Assembly (NCBI RefSeq): GCF_036492635.1
Contig: NZ_AP025305.1
Span: forward strand, 3,162,001 to 3,226,000
DNA length: 64,000 nucleotides
Reading direction: 5' to 3'
DNA from: Aureibacter tunicatorum
Lineage (GTDB): Bacteria > Bacteroidota > Bacteroidia > Cytophagales > Cyclobacteriaceae
Below, piece by piece: positions 17,436 through 24,603 of this stretch. Under the pieces are notes generated by a model, which saw nothing but the letters and a program-made list of their open reading frames with translations, did not search any database and was not told the origin of the DNA. The position numbers were made by a program, and so were the translations under genes. Every line of letters begins with the position of its first letter. Within the stretch, counting starts at the first letter, position 1.

Positions 17436-17542
17436 CTGTAAATTAAGAATGCTGTACAAGCTTATGAAGATTTAGGTATGGATAAATTGAATTACGCAAA
17501 TTATCTGTTTTAAAATCAATCGTGATAACCTATATTTAACAG

Positions 17543-17592
17543 GAAAAATCCTCAACAAATTATCAAGATTGATAACGTGTTGAGGATTTTTC
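17543..17592. terminator. Strong bidirectional terminator
   Basis: GAAAAATCCTCAACA (17543-17557) pairs with TGTTGAGGATTTTTC (17578-17592), and the loop has a further small stem. A-run and T-run sit at the two ends, and the hairpin lies between the convergent genes ending at 17435 and 17626. Confidence 0.85.
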
Positions 17593-17625
17593 AAATGAAC
17601 TTATCTCAAATACAATTTAGATTTT

Positions 17626-19341
17626 TTATTGTCTACCATCTCTTACAGGCCATATTCCAAAACCAGTTGTTGCTCTTGGAAATCCAAATGTAGTTCCATT
17701 ATCAACGTTAGCTACTTGAGTTTGGCTCAAATCATCTGGATTTAAACTGCTAGATATACAACTTCTTCTACCTGATGCGCGCATATTGGTGAAAAATGCA
17801 GGTCCATCGGCATAACACCCATTTCCAGTAATATCCGGAATACTAGGCGAAGGGCAAGATGATTTCATAAAAGCTTTCCATTCTTCGATCGTTGGTAGTC
17901 TCCAGTCTCCGGGTGAAGAATTATCAGTCAATCCACACTGCCCATGAGCTAATCTTGCGGCTTGATCATTTCCATTTTTATAATTTTTTGCTCCAAAGCA
18001 TCCAACATTCTTCAACCAAATCAATCCAGTCAATTGATCTGTAATCGTTCCATTACCACAATCTACAAAACGGTTGGCATTATCAAAGCAAGGTGCATCC
18101 GCTTTTGTCGTAACGGTTCCCCCGCCATTGCTTAAAGTAATTGAAGAGCCGGATTTTGAAATCGTTTGAATCTCATTAGTAGTTGAACCATCAACTTCAG
18201 ACGTTAAATAACCATTATTTCCCACAAAAGCATCAACTTGAGCTTCCGTCAGTTTTGTATCGTCCAAATATGGCGTAAGATCAATAACAGTGGCAGAGCC
18301 ATTATTGGTTATCTTAAGCGTATTTCCCACTAACTGCAAGTCTTGAATCTCATTGGTAACTGATCCGTCAACTTCCGAAGTCAAATAGCCATTATTGTCA
18401 ACAAAGGCGTCGACTTGGGCTTCCGTCAGCTTCGTATCGTCCAAATATGGCGCAAGATCAATAACAGTGGCAGAGCCATTATTGGTAATCTTAAGCGTAT
18501 TTCCCACTAACTGCAAATCTTGAATCTCATTGGTAACTGATCCGTCAACTTCCGAAGTCAAGTAGCCATTATTGTCAACAAAGGCATCAACTTGAGCTTC
18601 CGTCAGTTTCGTATCGTCCAAATATGGCGTAAGATCAATAACAGTGGCAGAGCCATTATTGGTTATCTTAAGGGTATTCCCCACTAACTGCAAATCTTGA
18701 ATCTCATTGGTAACTGATCCGTCAACTTCCGAAGTCAAATAGCCATTATTGTCAACAAAGGCGTCGACTTGTGCTTCCGTCAGTTGCGTATTATCATTGT
18801 CAAGATAAAGCGAAAGATCAATCTCAGTAGCAGTATCGTTGTTCGTTACAGTAAGTATATTTCCCTCCAATTTCAAATCTTGAATTTCATTGCTTGGATC
18901 AGCATCGGCATCGTTTACCAAGTCGTTGGCAACTTTATCCGCAGTTTTGGCATGCAAAGCATAAGGCACGCTCATAAGCTGGCTAGTTCCCATTACAACG
19001 TAATTATCGCCACCATTCACATCGATAGCTATTTCGATAAAATAAGGTCCTTTGCTCCAATCAATAGCTGAAAAGTCACCGCTCAAGGCTGTGCCATTGC
19101 CTATATTAAGATTTACCAAACCATAGGCACTGGTTGTTGGCGCAAATGCTTCTTGATAAACAATCACTCCGCCTACATTGTCTTGCAATATACTCATTCG
19201 CATGCCTACAGAATGGTTTTTTAGTATACTGTTGCCGGCATCTCTGACCACCGCTTGATATTTTATGCCCTCAGGTGTCTGCGCGAATGCAGTTATTGAA
19301 ATCGTCAAAATTGTTAAAAGCGCAAGTATAGATTTTTTCAT
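17626..19341 (-). CDS. Secreted repeat protein with C-terminal DUF1566 domain
   Basis: 571 residues. Signal peptide 1-20 (ITAFAQ). Residues 21-140 match the N-terminal module common in Bacteroidota surface proteins: PEGIKYQAVVRDAGNSIL through MSVPYALHAKTA. Residues about 152-389 are four tandem units of 59-61 residues, each with TEAQVDAFVDNNGYLTSEVD. The last 160 residues form a DUF1566 (Lcl C-terminal-like) domain: ITDQLTGLIWLKNVGCFG, then WRLPTIEEWKAFM, with Cys residues probably paired. No T9SS tail is seen. Its ATG shares a base with the stop of the upstream T9SS-cargo gene (TAATG), so the two are translated together. It is probably an extracellular structural or adhesive protein. Confidence 0.8.
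   Translation of the reverse strand: MKKSILALLTILTISITAFAQTPEGIKYQAVVRDAGNSILKNHSVGMRMSILQDNVGGVIVYQEAFAPTTSAYGLVNLNIGNGTALSGDFSAIDWSKGPYFIEIAIDVNGGDNYVVMGTSQLMSVPYALHAKTADKVANDLVNDADADPSNEIQDLKLEGNILTVTNNDTATEIDLSLYLDNDNTQLTEAQVDAFVDNNGYLTSEVDGSVTNEIQDLQLVGNTLKITNNGSATVIDLTPYLDDTKLTEAQVDAFVDNNGYLTSEVDGSVTNEIQDLQLVGNTLKITNNGSATVIDLAPYLDDTKLTEAQVDAFVDNNGYLTSEVDGSVTNEIQDLQLVGNTLKITNNGSATVIDLTPYLDDTKLTEAQVDAFVGNNGYLTSEVDGSTTNEIQTISKSGSSITLSNGGGTVTTKADAPCFDNANRFVDCGNGTITDQLTGLIWLKNVGCFGAKNYKNGNDQAARLAHGQCGLTDNSSPGDWRLPTIEEWKAFMKSSCPSPSIPDITGNGCYADGPAFFTNMRASGRRSCISSSLNPDDLSQTQVANVDNGTTFGFPRATTGFGIWPVRDGRQ
18175..18888 (-). repeat. Tandem 177-bp coding repeat (four units)
   Basis: 714 bases made of one diverged 183-base unit (18706-18888) and three near-identical 177-base units (to 18175). 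All are in frame and encode 59 residues each (61 in the first). Differences among the three close copies are mainly silent third-position changes, with occasional replacements such as DLTP to DLAP and FVDNN to FVGNN. Confidence 0.9.
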
Positions 19342-19808
19342 TATTTCGAATGCTTAATTAATTTAAAAGTTTTTAGTGATTGTTTGCCATCCCGCAAGGT
19401 CAACAGATAGCTTCCTGAGATTAAATCTCGAACTTCGATGGTTGTCAGATTGTCTTCAAGCTCATTTTGCAATATCAACCTTCCTTCAAGGTCATAGAGA
19501 TTATAAGTCACATTCCGAAACTTACTGGTCTTGATATTCAAAATATCCGAAGTAGGATTGGGATAAACAGACACTTCGTAATCAGGAAGATCATTTCTAA
19601 GTACTGTGACCGCCCAAACTGTCTGATGAAAACCCTGGGTAATATCGTATACTCCATCTGTGCCCATTTCTATGATCGCCTCGCCTATGGTAAAATCCAT
19701 ATTCGCATTGGCATTAGAATAAGAGCCTCCCTGACTGGAGATTACTTCTTGGGCTTTTACTGAAATTGTAGCAAATAGCAAAAGAAGAATTAGTTTGATT
19801 TTCTTCAT
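19341..19808 (-). CDS. T9SS type A sorting domain protein
   Basis: 155 residues. A signal peptide (1-19, ending VKAQ) is followed by the segment VISSQGGSYSNANANMDFTIG and GFHQTVWAV, a pattern often seen in short Bacteroidota cargo proteins. Residues about 77-155 are a type IX sorting domain: VSVYPNPTSDILNI, LYDLEGRLI, then SGSYLLTLRDG and a basic end. The protein should cross the outer membrane by the Por/Gld system and be anchored or released. It is the first gene of a pair with the DUF1566 repeat protein. Confidence 0.88.
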   Translation of the reverse strand: MKKIKLILLLLFATISVKAQEVISSQGGSYSNANANMDFTIGEAIIEMGTDGVYDITQGFHQTVWAVTVLRNDLPDYEVSVYPNPTSDILNIKTSKFRNVTYNLYDLEGRLILQNELEDNLTTIEVRDLISGSYLLTLRDGKQSLKTFKLIKHSK

Positions 19809-20118
19809 ATAGCTTTATGTTTTAATTGAAAAATTCTAACATTCATCTACTTTAAAACCATAACCGCTTGGAGCCTCGCCATCGGCTTATGGATATCAAA
19901 GCTATTTGCTGATTGACAAAAATTAATCCATCACTGCATTTTCAATATTTTTAAAATATAAATAATTCAAGTTGTCAGTATTTAGAAGAAGCATTGTGCA
20001 GGAAGATATTGATTGGATTTATATTTAGTAAAATAGGTCGGGGAAGATAAAAACGAAGAAATAATCATTTGATCAGCTAAAGCCTATCAAGCTGCATAAT
20101 TTGAAACAAACTATGAAT
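19809..20118. other. Intergenic region, 310 bases
   Basis: AT-rich spacer upstream of the T9SS-cargo gene and downstream of the netrin-like pair (both on the minus strand). I see no open frame, repeat, stem-loop or recognisable promoter box in it. Confidence 0.3.
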
Positions 20119-20730
20119 CTATTTCAGACTATCTCGCCTTTTACTTTCCATTATAATCATTTTAGCTGAATAACTATCTCTATCAAAAGAACAACAGCCC
20201 AGAACATGAATCGCGAAATACTTTCTTATTAATTCTTTCCAAATCTTGACGATTGAATCGGGCATGTGAGTATAAAAAAATGTTCCTGCCGAGTTTAATA
20301 AAACATCAAGCGGCGGTGGAGATGGGAGAATCTCAGCTGAATTTGATTCGAAATGATCATTTATTGAAGTCTTTTCAAATTTCTTTATTTGATTTCCTGC
20401 AATTAATTTTCGGTCGCCTATTTGATAAAAATCAGCGCAAGATCCTTGTCCCATTTGATTGATAATCATGGTATCGGAATGTATTTTTCCTTTTAAAACA
20501 GAATCTACTTTAAAATACGCATTCCGGAAACTTTCTTCATTTGTATCCTCAGAGAACTCGTTAGAGTCATTATCTATGCCTTTTACAATATGACCAATCA
20601 AAATATAATCTTTCTCATGATAAATTTTTGCCAAAGTCAAACTATCCAATGGCTCGCACTGGCAAGCAAAGATTTGTTGAAGGCTTAAGAACAAAAACAC
20701 GATAATAAGCGATAGTTTTCTCATCATCAT
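20119..20730 (-). CDS. Secreted netrin/TIMP-like protein, copy 2 of a tandem pair
   Basis: 203 residues. The signal peptide ends IFACQCE, placing a Cys-x-Cys pair at the very start of the mature protein. This is followed by ILIGHIVKG, AYFKVDSVLKGKI and GSCADFYQIGDRKLIAG. The order (mature N-terminal CxC, strand with G-x-V, VLKG, internal Cys, GxxYL-type strand) is that of bacterial NTR/TIMP-like OB-fold proteins. The family is extracytoplasmic and its bacterial function is unknown. It is 1 base from the copy upstream (20732-21316), which is about one-third identical by eye. Three Met codons head the frame; the first is used here. Confidence 0.65.
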   Translation of the reverse strand: MMMRKLSLIIVFLFLSLQQIFACQCEPLDSLTLAKIYHEKDYILIGHIVKGIDNDSNEFSEDTNEESFRNAYFKVDSVLKGKIHSDTMIINQMGQGSCADFYQIGDRKLIAGNQIKKFEKTSINDHFESNSAEILPSPPPLDVLLNSAGTFFYTHMPDSIVKIWKELIRKYFAIHVLGCCSFDRDSYSAKMIIMESKRRDSLK

Positions 20731-20731
20731 A

Positions 20732-21316
20732 TTATTTTAAAAGAGCTCTTCTTCTATGTTCTTCAAAAAATAACTCTGCATCATTACTATTTATATCAAA
20801 TGTAGAACAAGATGATGCGACAAAAACACCAAACTTATTAATTAAGCTATTCCAAAAGTCAGCTTGATACTTTTCTGCTGGAAAAAATAAAGGTAGAACT
20901 TCAGTCATTCCTGGACAAGGTGGAGCAGGTGAAGGCAGATTTTTCTCTTCATAAGCATTATAATGCATAAATTTCTTTACTTCACTGCCAATAATCAAAT
21001 AATCTTCTCCAAATCTAAAAAACTTCCTGCATGAGCCTTCATGCATTTGATTAATTACAATTATTTTCGATTTGAACTCTCCTTTTAGTACAGAATCTAT
21101 TTGAAAATAAACGTCAAATCCACCAGTATTTTCCTCAAAGTTATCCAAAAAAGCTTCATCATATGAAGCTAAACCTATTGCCCTTCCAATAGCGATATAT
21201 TCTGCTTTATCGAAAATTCTAGAAACAGAAATACTATCTAATGCCTCACATTGACAAGCAAAAACTTGTTGAGTCATTAAAAATAAGAAGAAAGTAAATA
21301 ATAATAGTTTTCGCAT
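20732..21316 (-). CDS. Secreted netrin/TIMP-like protein, copy 1 of a tandem pair
   Basis: 194 residues with a signal peptide ending VFACQCEALDS. The body carries the same landmarks as its neighbour: AIGRAIGLA, VYFQIDSVLKGEFKSKI, INQMHEGSCRKFFRFGEDYL. The two genes are a tandem duplication in one operon. A third, more distant member is at 26635-27189. The mature CxC and a later Cys are conserved, consistent with disulphides in the periplasm or outside the cell. Confidence 0.65.
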   Translation of the reverse strand: MRKLLLFTFFLFLMTQQVFACQCEALDSISVSRIFDKAEYIAIGRAIGLASYDEAFLDNFEENTGGFDVYFQIDSVLKGEFKSKIIVINQMHEGSCRKFFRFGEDYLIIGSEVKKFMHYNAYEEKNLPSPAPPCPGMTEVLPLFFPAEKYQADFWNSLINKFGVFVASSCSTFDINSNDAELFFEEHRRRALLK

Positions 21317-21359
21317 ATTAACAGTCTCTAATCAAATAATACAAATGCTTTAAACTAAA

Positions 21360-21758
21360 CTATTTTGAACTGTATTCAGCTTCAACTATATATTCATAGT
21401 CATCATCTCCCAAGTAATTAATTTTTCCTGAATAGACAGGAATTTCTAATACTTGGTTAATCTTTTTTGCTAATTCATCTATTAATGCATCATCAGGTTC
21501 TTCGTTTTCATAAATGACCAGAATTGATGTAGGTTCTATAATACTAATTCTATCTAATTCATGGTCAAACAAGTGCTTTCTTGAAATATTTAACTCATAA
21601 GAATCATCATATAAGCTTGTTTCTATCCACTCATATACATTTTCATAATCATACTCAAAATCATTTATTAATCCCCTATCAAAAAAAAATTGTGACAAAT
21701 TATTAAATGTCATCTCACAATAAAACCAAAGTTTATATTCTTTCACTTTTTTATTCAT
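21360..21758 (-). CDS. Hypothetical protein, acidic, cytosolic
   Basis: 132 residues without a signal peptide and strongly acidic (DDEP, DDDYEYIVEAEY). It starts 44 bases after the netrin-like pair on the same strand. The size, acidity and location near a barstar homologue recall immunity proteins of polymorphic toxins, but no family is recognised and no toxin is adjacent. That reading is only a guess from context. Confidence 0.5.
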   Translation of the reverse strand: MNKKVKEYKLWFYCEMTFNNLSQFFFDRGLINDFEYDYENVYEWIETSLYDDSYELNISRKHLFDHELDRISIIEPTSILVIYENEEPDDALIDELAKKINQVLEIPVYSGKINYLGDDDYEYIVEAEYSSK

Positions 21759-22001
21759 ACAATTAATTATATTACTTTTATTTTCAATAATTATCTAAAT
21801 TTAAAATAACTTAATAAAACCCTCAGAACATATAGCGTTTTAAAATTAAAAAAATTAGTAAAATATTTTCATGATATGAGAAGGCAGTTAATTAATTTAT
21901 TTCTTAAAAAATAAATAGACAACATAAGTTTTTAACTTAAAAATTCTTCAGAATAGTCTTCTAATAATAAACCAACTCAATAATATTCAAACAAAAAACC
22001 T

Positions 22002-22676
22002 ATGACAATACACAACAAAAAGCTAGCAATCATCAGTATCATGTTTATTATATCATTACTAATTGCTTGCAACAAAAGAGGAAATCATAATAATAATACG
22101 GTTCAAAATAGTAATAATATAACTACTCAAACACCCAAAGCCCTTGAAGAAAATGATGGTTTTGAAGTAAGCGATTTAAAAATTGGCAGAGGAAGGTTTG
22201 GGAGAAAAAGTAATAACATTGTAGATGAATTATATGATGAGGCATTAGAAAACAATCCTACTCTTCAAGCTTTGGAAAAACAAATTGCAATGTTACAAAA
22301 GCAAAAAACAGACAGTTTATCTCATTATCGATATTATACTCAAACAAATAATAATTATTGGTCAAATACTTCTTGGTATTTGAGCAAAATTCAGGATAGT
22401 ACACTAGAATTATCCACTAAAAAAATAATCGATCAACATCGAAAAAAATATTTTGAAGATGTCTCTGAACTAGAAAAAATTGAAGAAGCTATTCAAAAAG
22501 AACAACAGCATTTGAAAGATTTACAAATTATAATGAAACTAAGCGTAACTCAACAAATGATCAAAGCCTATCAAAAAAATGAAAAACCAAAGATAGAACA
22601 AATGCAAAAAATTCTGAATGAGTATCAAGAGCTTAATGAAAAAGCAGAAAAATACATTGATGAATTAAAAAATTAA
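22002..22676 (+). CDS. Lipoprotein with coiled coil
   Basis: 224 residues. Lipobox Cys23 (ISLLIACNKRG) followed by an Asn-rich linker. Residues about 75-105 and 160-220 are heptad-rich helices (TLQALEKQIAMLQKQKTD and the Glu/Lys/Gln-rich end), predicting a coiled coil. The middle is Tyr/Asn/Trp-rich. No enzymatic motif is seen. It may be a periplasmic spacer or scaffold. The next gene follows after 42 bases and may share its transcript. Confidence 0.6.
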   Translation: MTIHNKKLAIISIMFIISLLIACNKRGNHNNNTVQNSNNITTQTPKALEENDGFEVSDLKIGRGRFGRKSNNIVDELYDEALENNPTLQALEKQIAMLQKQKTDSLSHYRYYTQTNNNYWSNTSWYLSKIQDSTLELSTKKIIDQHRKKYFEDVSELEKIEEAIQKEQQHLKDLQIIMKLSVTQQMIKAYQKNEKPKIEQMQKILNEYQELNEKAEKYIDELKN

Positions 22677-22718
22677 GCAATTATAAAGTATTTAGCTAGA
22701 CAAACAATTCAATAAACT

Positions 22719-23255
22719 ATGAAAACACTTTATATGTCATTATTAATAATTTGTGTAACTAATATTGTATCATTGGCACAAAATAATCCTTTTGAGAATC
22801 TCGAATACACTAAAGTAGTAGCTTATGAGTATAAAGGTGGCCCTGATAACTTAAGACAAATAGAAAAAATACTTACATCAAATAAAGAAAAAGAAGGCTG
22901 GCGAATCGACAACTCTGTTGTTCTTTCTAAGAAACAAATAAAAAAATTTGAAAAACTTTTTACTTCTGAATCTAGCTATGGTAGTTCAACTGCGGCTTGC
23001 TTTGACCCACATTTAGCATTTGTATATTTCAACGAAGAAAAAATTGTGTGTGTCATTGATATTTGTTTAGGCTGTAATTATTTACAATCGAGCATAAAGA
23101 TCCCTCTAATTGAAGATAAAATAAGAGAAGGTTACGAAGAAAGTAAACAAGCTCCAATTGGGTTTAGCAAACAAGCAAGGCAAGAAATAATTCAATTTTG
23201 CAAAAAAATGAACTTTGTAAAATACATACCTAAAGAAAAATCAAAGTATGACTAA
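22719..23255 (+). CDS. Secreted protein with a CxxC motif, unknown function
   Basis: 178 residues. The signal peptide ends at about residue 20 (IVSLAQ). The core contains CFDPHLAFVYFNEEKIVCV followed by DICLGCNYLQSS. A Pro-His pair, a phenyl-rich strand and a CxxC-type cluster (ICLGC) recur in small Bacteroidota secreted proteins of unnamed family. The cysteines could form a disulphide or bind a metal. No partner is evident. Confidence 0.55.
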   Translation: MKTLYMSLLIICVTNIVSLAQNNPFENLEYTKVVAYEYKGGPDNLRQIEKILTSNKEKEGWRIDNSVVLSKKQIKKFEKLFTSESSYGSSTAACFDPHLAFVYFNEEKIVCVIDICLGCNYLQSSIKIPLIEDKIREGYEESKQAPIGFSKQARQEIIQFCKKMNFVKYIPKEKSKYD

Positions 23256-23269
23256 CTCTAAAAATTTTA

Positions 23270-23365
23270 TAAGCACCTAACCAAAATTACTTTCATATTT
23301 CTAATCACAAAGATACTTGAAAGAACATCCCCCTTAATCCCCCTTCAAAAGGGGGGATTTGCTAT
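23270..23365. repeat. 96-bp palindromic intergenic repeat, copy 1
   Basis: About 92% identical (some 8 differences) to the copy at 24504-24599 over exactly 96 bases, starting TAAGCACCT and ending GCTAT. It contains the inverted repeat CCCCCTTCAAAAGGGGG and a preceding second CCCCCTTAAT block, a REP-like motif seen in many Bacteroidota genomes. On the minus strand it also carries a TATCTTTG box (23308-23315). Confidence 0.75.
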
Positions 23366-23424
23366 TTTCTAGCCTGAATACCGTACTTGATAATAGGAAG
23401 TTTATTTTGATCAACTACTTACAT

Positions 23425-23595
23425 TCATATTCTCATCAGAGCTTGATGAAAAAATATAATTAATAATTCAATATTCTTCACTTCTTTAGCCTTAAGCCAA
23501 AATTTCTTTTCCAATTCGGCATTTTTACTGTTTGAATCACAGCTTAATAATAGAATTAAAATGACAAAGTGAATGATGTATAGAAATTTTTTCAT
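23425..23595 (-). CDS. Small lipoprotein, possibly a truncated remnant
   Basis: 56 residues from the ATG at 23595. The signal peptide and lipobox are clear (LILLLSCDSNS), followed by only about 35 residues that end without a recognisable domain. It may be a genuine small lipoprotein or the 5' remainder of a longer gene. Its position next to copy 1 of the palindromic repeat and 50 bases downstream of the barstar gene fits an eroding accessory region. Confidence 0.4.
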   Translation of the reverse strand: MKKFLYIIHFVILILLLSCDSNSKNAELEKKFWLKAKEVKNIELLIIFFHQALMRI

Positions 23596-23645
23596 AAGTG
23601 ATTTTATCAGGATCATTAGATTTGTTTTGATAGAAAAAACTCAAA

Positions 23646-24137
23646 TTAATTTTCCATATGATTTTTCAAATAAAAGTTAACTGCTCCAATAGGTTTTGAT
23701 AATTCAAAATTCCTATCCTTTACCTGCACCAAAGTCAAAAATCTTTCATCACTCGCTATTCTGCTTCTTGAAAAATTACTAAATATATCAAGGAGTGTGG
23801 TGATATGTTCTTTATCCAAATTATTTAAATGTCTAAACACAATCACTGCACGATCATTAGGTATTTCATAATCTATCAAACAATCTATCAAGGCATCATA
23901 ATTTCTACCAAAGTAATCTGGAAATTTTAGTTTTTGCTCTAAATCAAACATCAACTCCATCTTGGTTGTAATAAATTCTCCATCAATCACAATAACTTCA
24001 TAATTCTTCTTTTCAAGAATACTAATATCATAATCCAATTTATCTTCATTTGAATAAATTCTTATAAACCCATCAGATATTATAGATTTATCAAGATAAA
24101 TAAGATCTTTTTCTTCTTGATTCACTTTTTCTACCAT
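23646..24137 (-). CDS. Barstar family protein
   Basis: 163 residues. The C-terminal 105 residues match barstar, the inhibitor of barnase-type ribonucleases: VIVIDGEFITTKMELMFD, then LEQKLKFPDYFGRNYDALID with the conserved Phe-Pro-x-Tyr-Phe-Gly-x-Asn-x-Asp-Ala core, then the acidic CLIDYE segment. About 50 N-terminal residues are extra. There is no signal peptide, so it acts in the cytosol. No ribonuclease gene lies beside it, making this an orphan immunity or regulator gene. Confidence 0.8.
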   Translation of the reverse strand: MVEKVNQEEKDLIYLDKSIISDGFIRIYSNEDKLDYDISILEKKNYEVIVIDGEFITTKMELMFDLEQKLKFPDYFGRNYDALIDCLIDYEIPNDRAVIVFRHLNNLDKEHITTLLDIFSNFSRSRIASDERFLTLVQVKDRNFELSKPIGAVNFYLKNHMEN

Positions 24138-24220
24138 TATATCTATTTACTGAACAAAAATTATTTAAAATTAAGCTCATAATTCCCTACCCAATCAAAA
24201 AAAATCATTTTTTCTGTTAA

Positions 24221-24502
24221 TTATATTATTTTTTTTAAATCATTAATTGTTGCAATTCTTGATTCTGAAATTTGTGTTTCAGAGTTGAATAATCTTATCT
24301 CACCAAATTCACTTTCACAAAAAATATCTTCCAGATCAATTCCTTCCAACTGATTTTGAAAATCTTCAAAACAATTTAATTGTAAGAGAGAACTTAATCG
24401 TGATGTAGCAATGAGCAATTCAGAAATCAATTCTTTTTTATTTTTAGATAAAGATCTTAGAATCTCTTTTTGAATTTCAAGTAGATGTGTTTTTATGTTC
24501 AT
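24221..24502 (-). CDS. Hypothetical small cytosolic protein
   Basis: 93 residues, mostly helical by composition (HLLEIQKEILRSLSKNKKEL and LLIATSRLSSLLQ), then an acidic Cys-containing stretch. No family is recognised. It is 83 bases upstream of the barstar gene on the same strand. Its upstream region is copy 2 of the 96-bp repeat, which supplies a TATCTTTG box at 24542-24549, 40 bases before the start, so the repeat may provide its promoter. Confidence 0.5.
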   Translation of the reverse strand: MNIKTHLLEIQKEILRSLSKNKKELISELLIATSRLSSLLQLNCFEDFQNQLEGIDLEDIFCESEFGEIRLFNSETQISESRIATINDLKKII

Positions 24503-24503
24503 T

Positions 24504-24599
24504 TAAGCACCTGTTCAATATTATTTTCATATTTCTAATCACAAAGATATTTGAAAGAACATCCCCCTTAATCCCCCTTCAAAAGGGGGAATTCGCTAT
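24504..24599. repeat. 96-bp palindromic intergenic repeat, copy 2
   Basis: Direct repeat of 23270-23365, same orientation and same length. It fills almost the whole gap between the amidohydrolase stop (24604) and the start of the 93-residue gene (24502). The hairpin CCCCCTTCAAAAGGGGG (24573-24589) could terminate the amidohydrolase transcript, while CAAAGATA (24542-24549) reads as a minus-strand TAnnTTTG box for the next gene. Confidence 0.75.
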
Positions 24600-24603
24600 A
24601 AGC

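Noticed and set aside
18175-18888. Tandem repeats as a CRISPR array
   Set aside because: The units are 177 bases, in frame and without spacers; they code for a surface protein.
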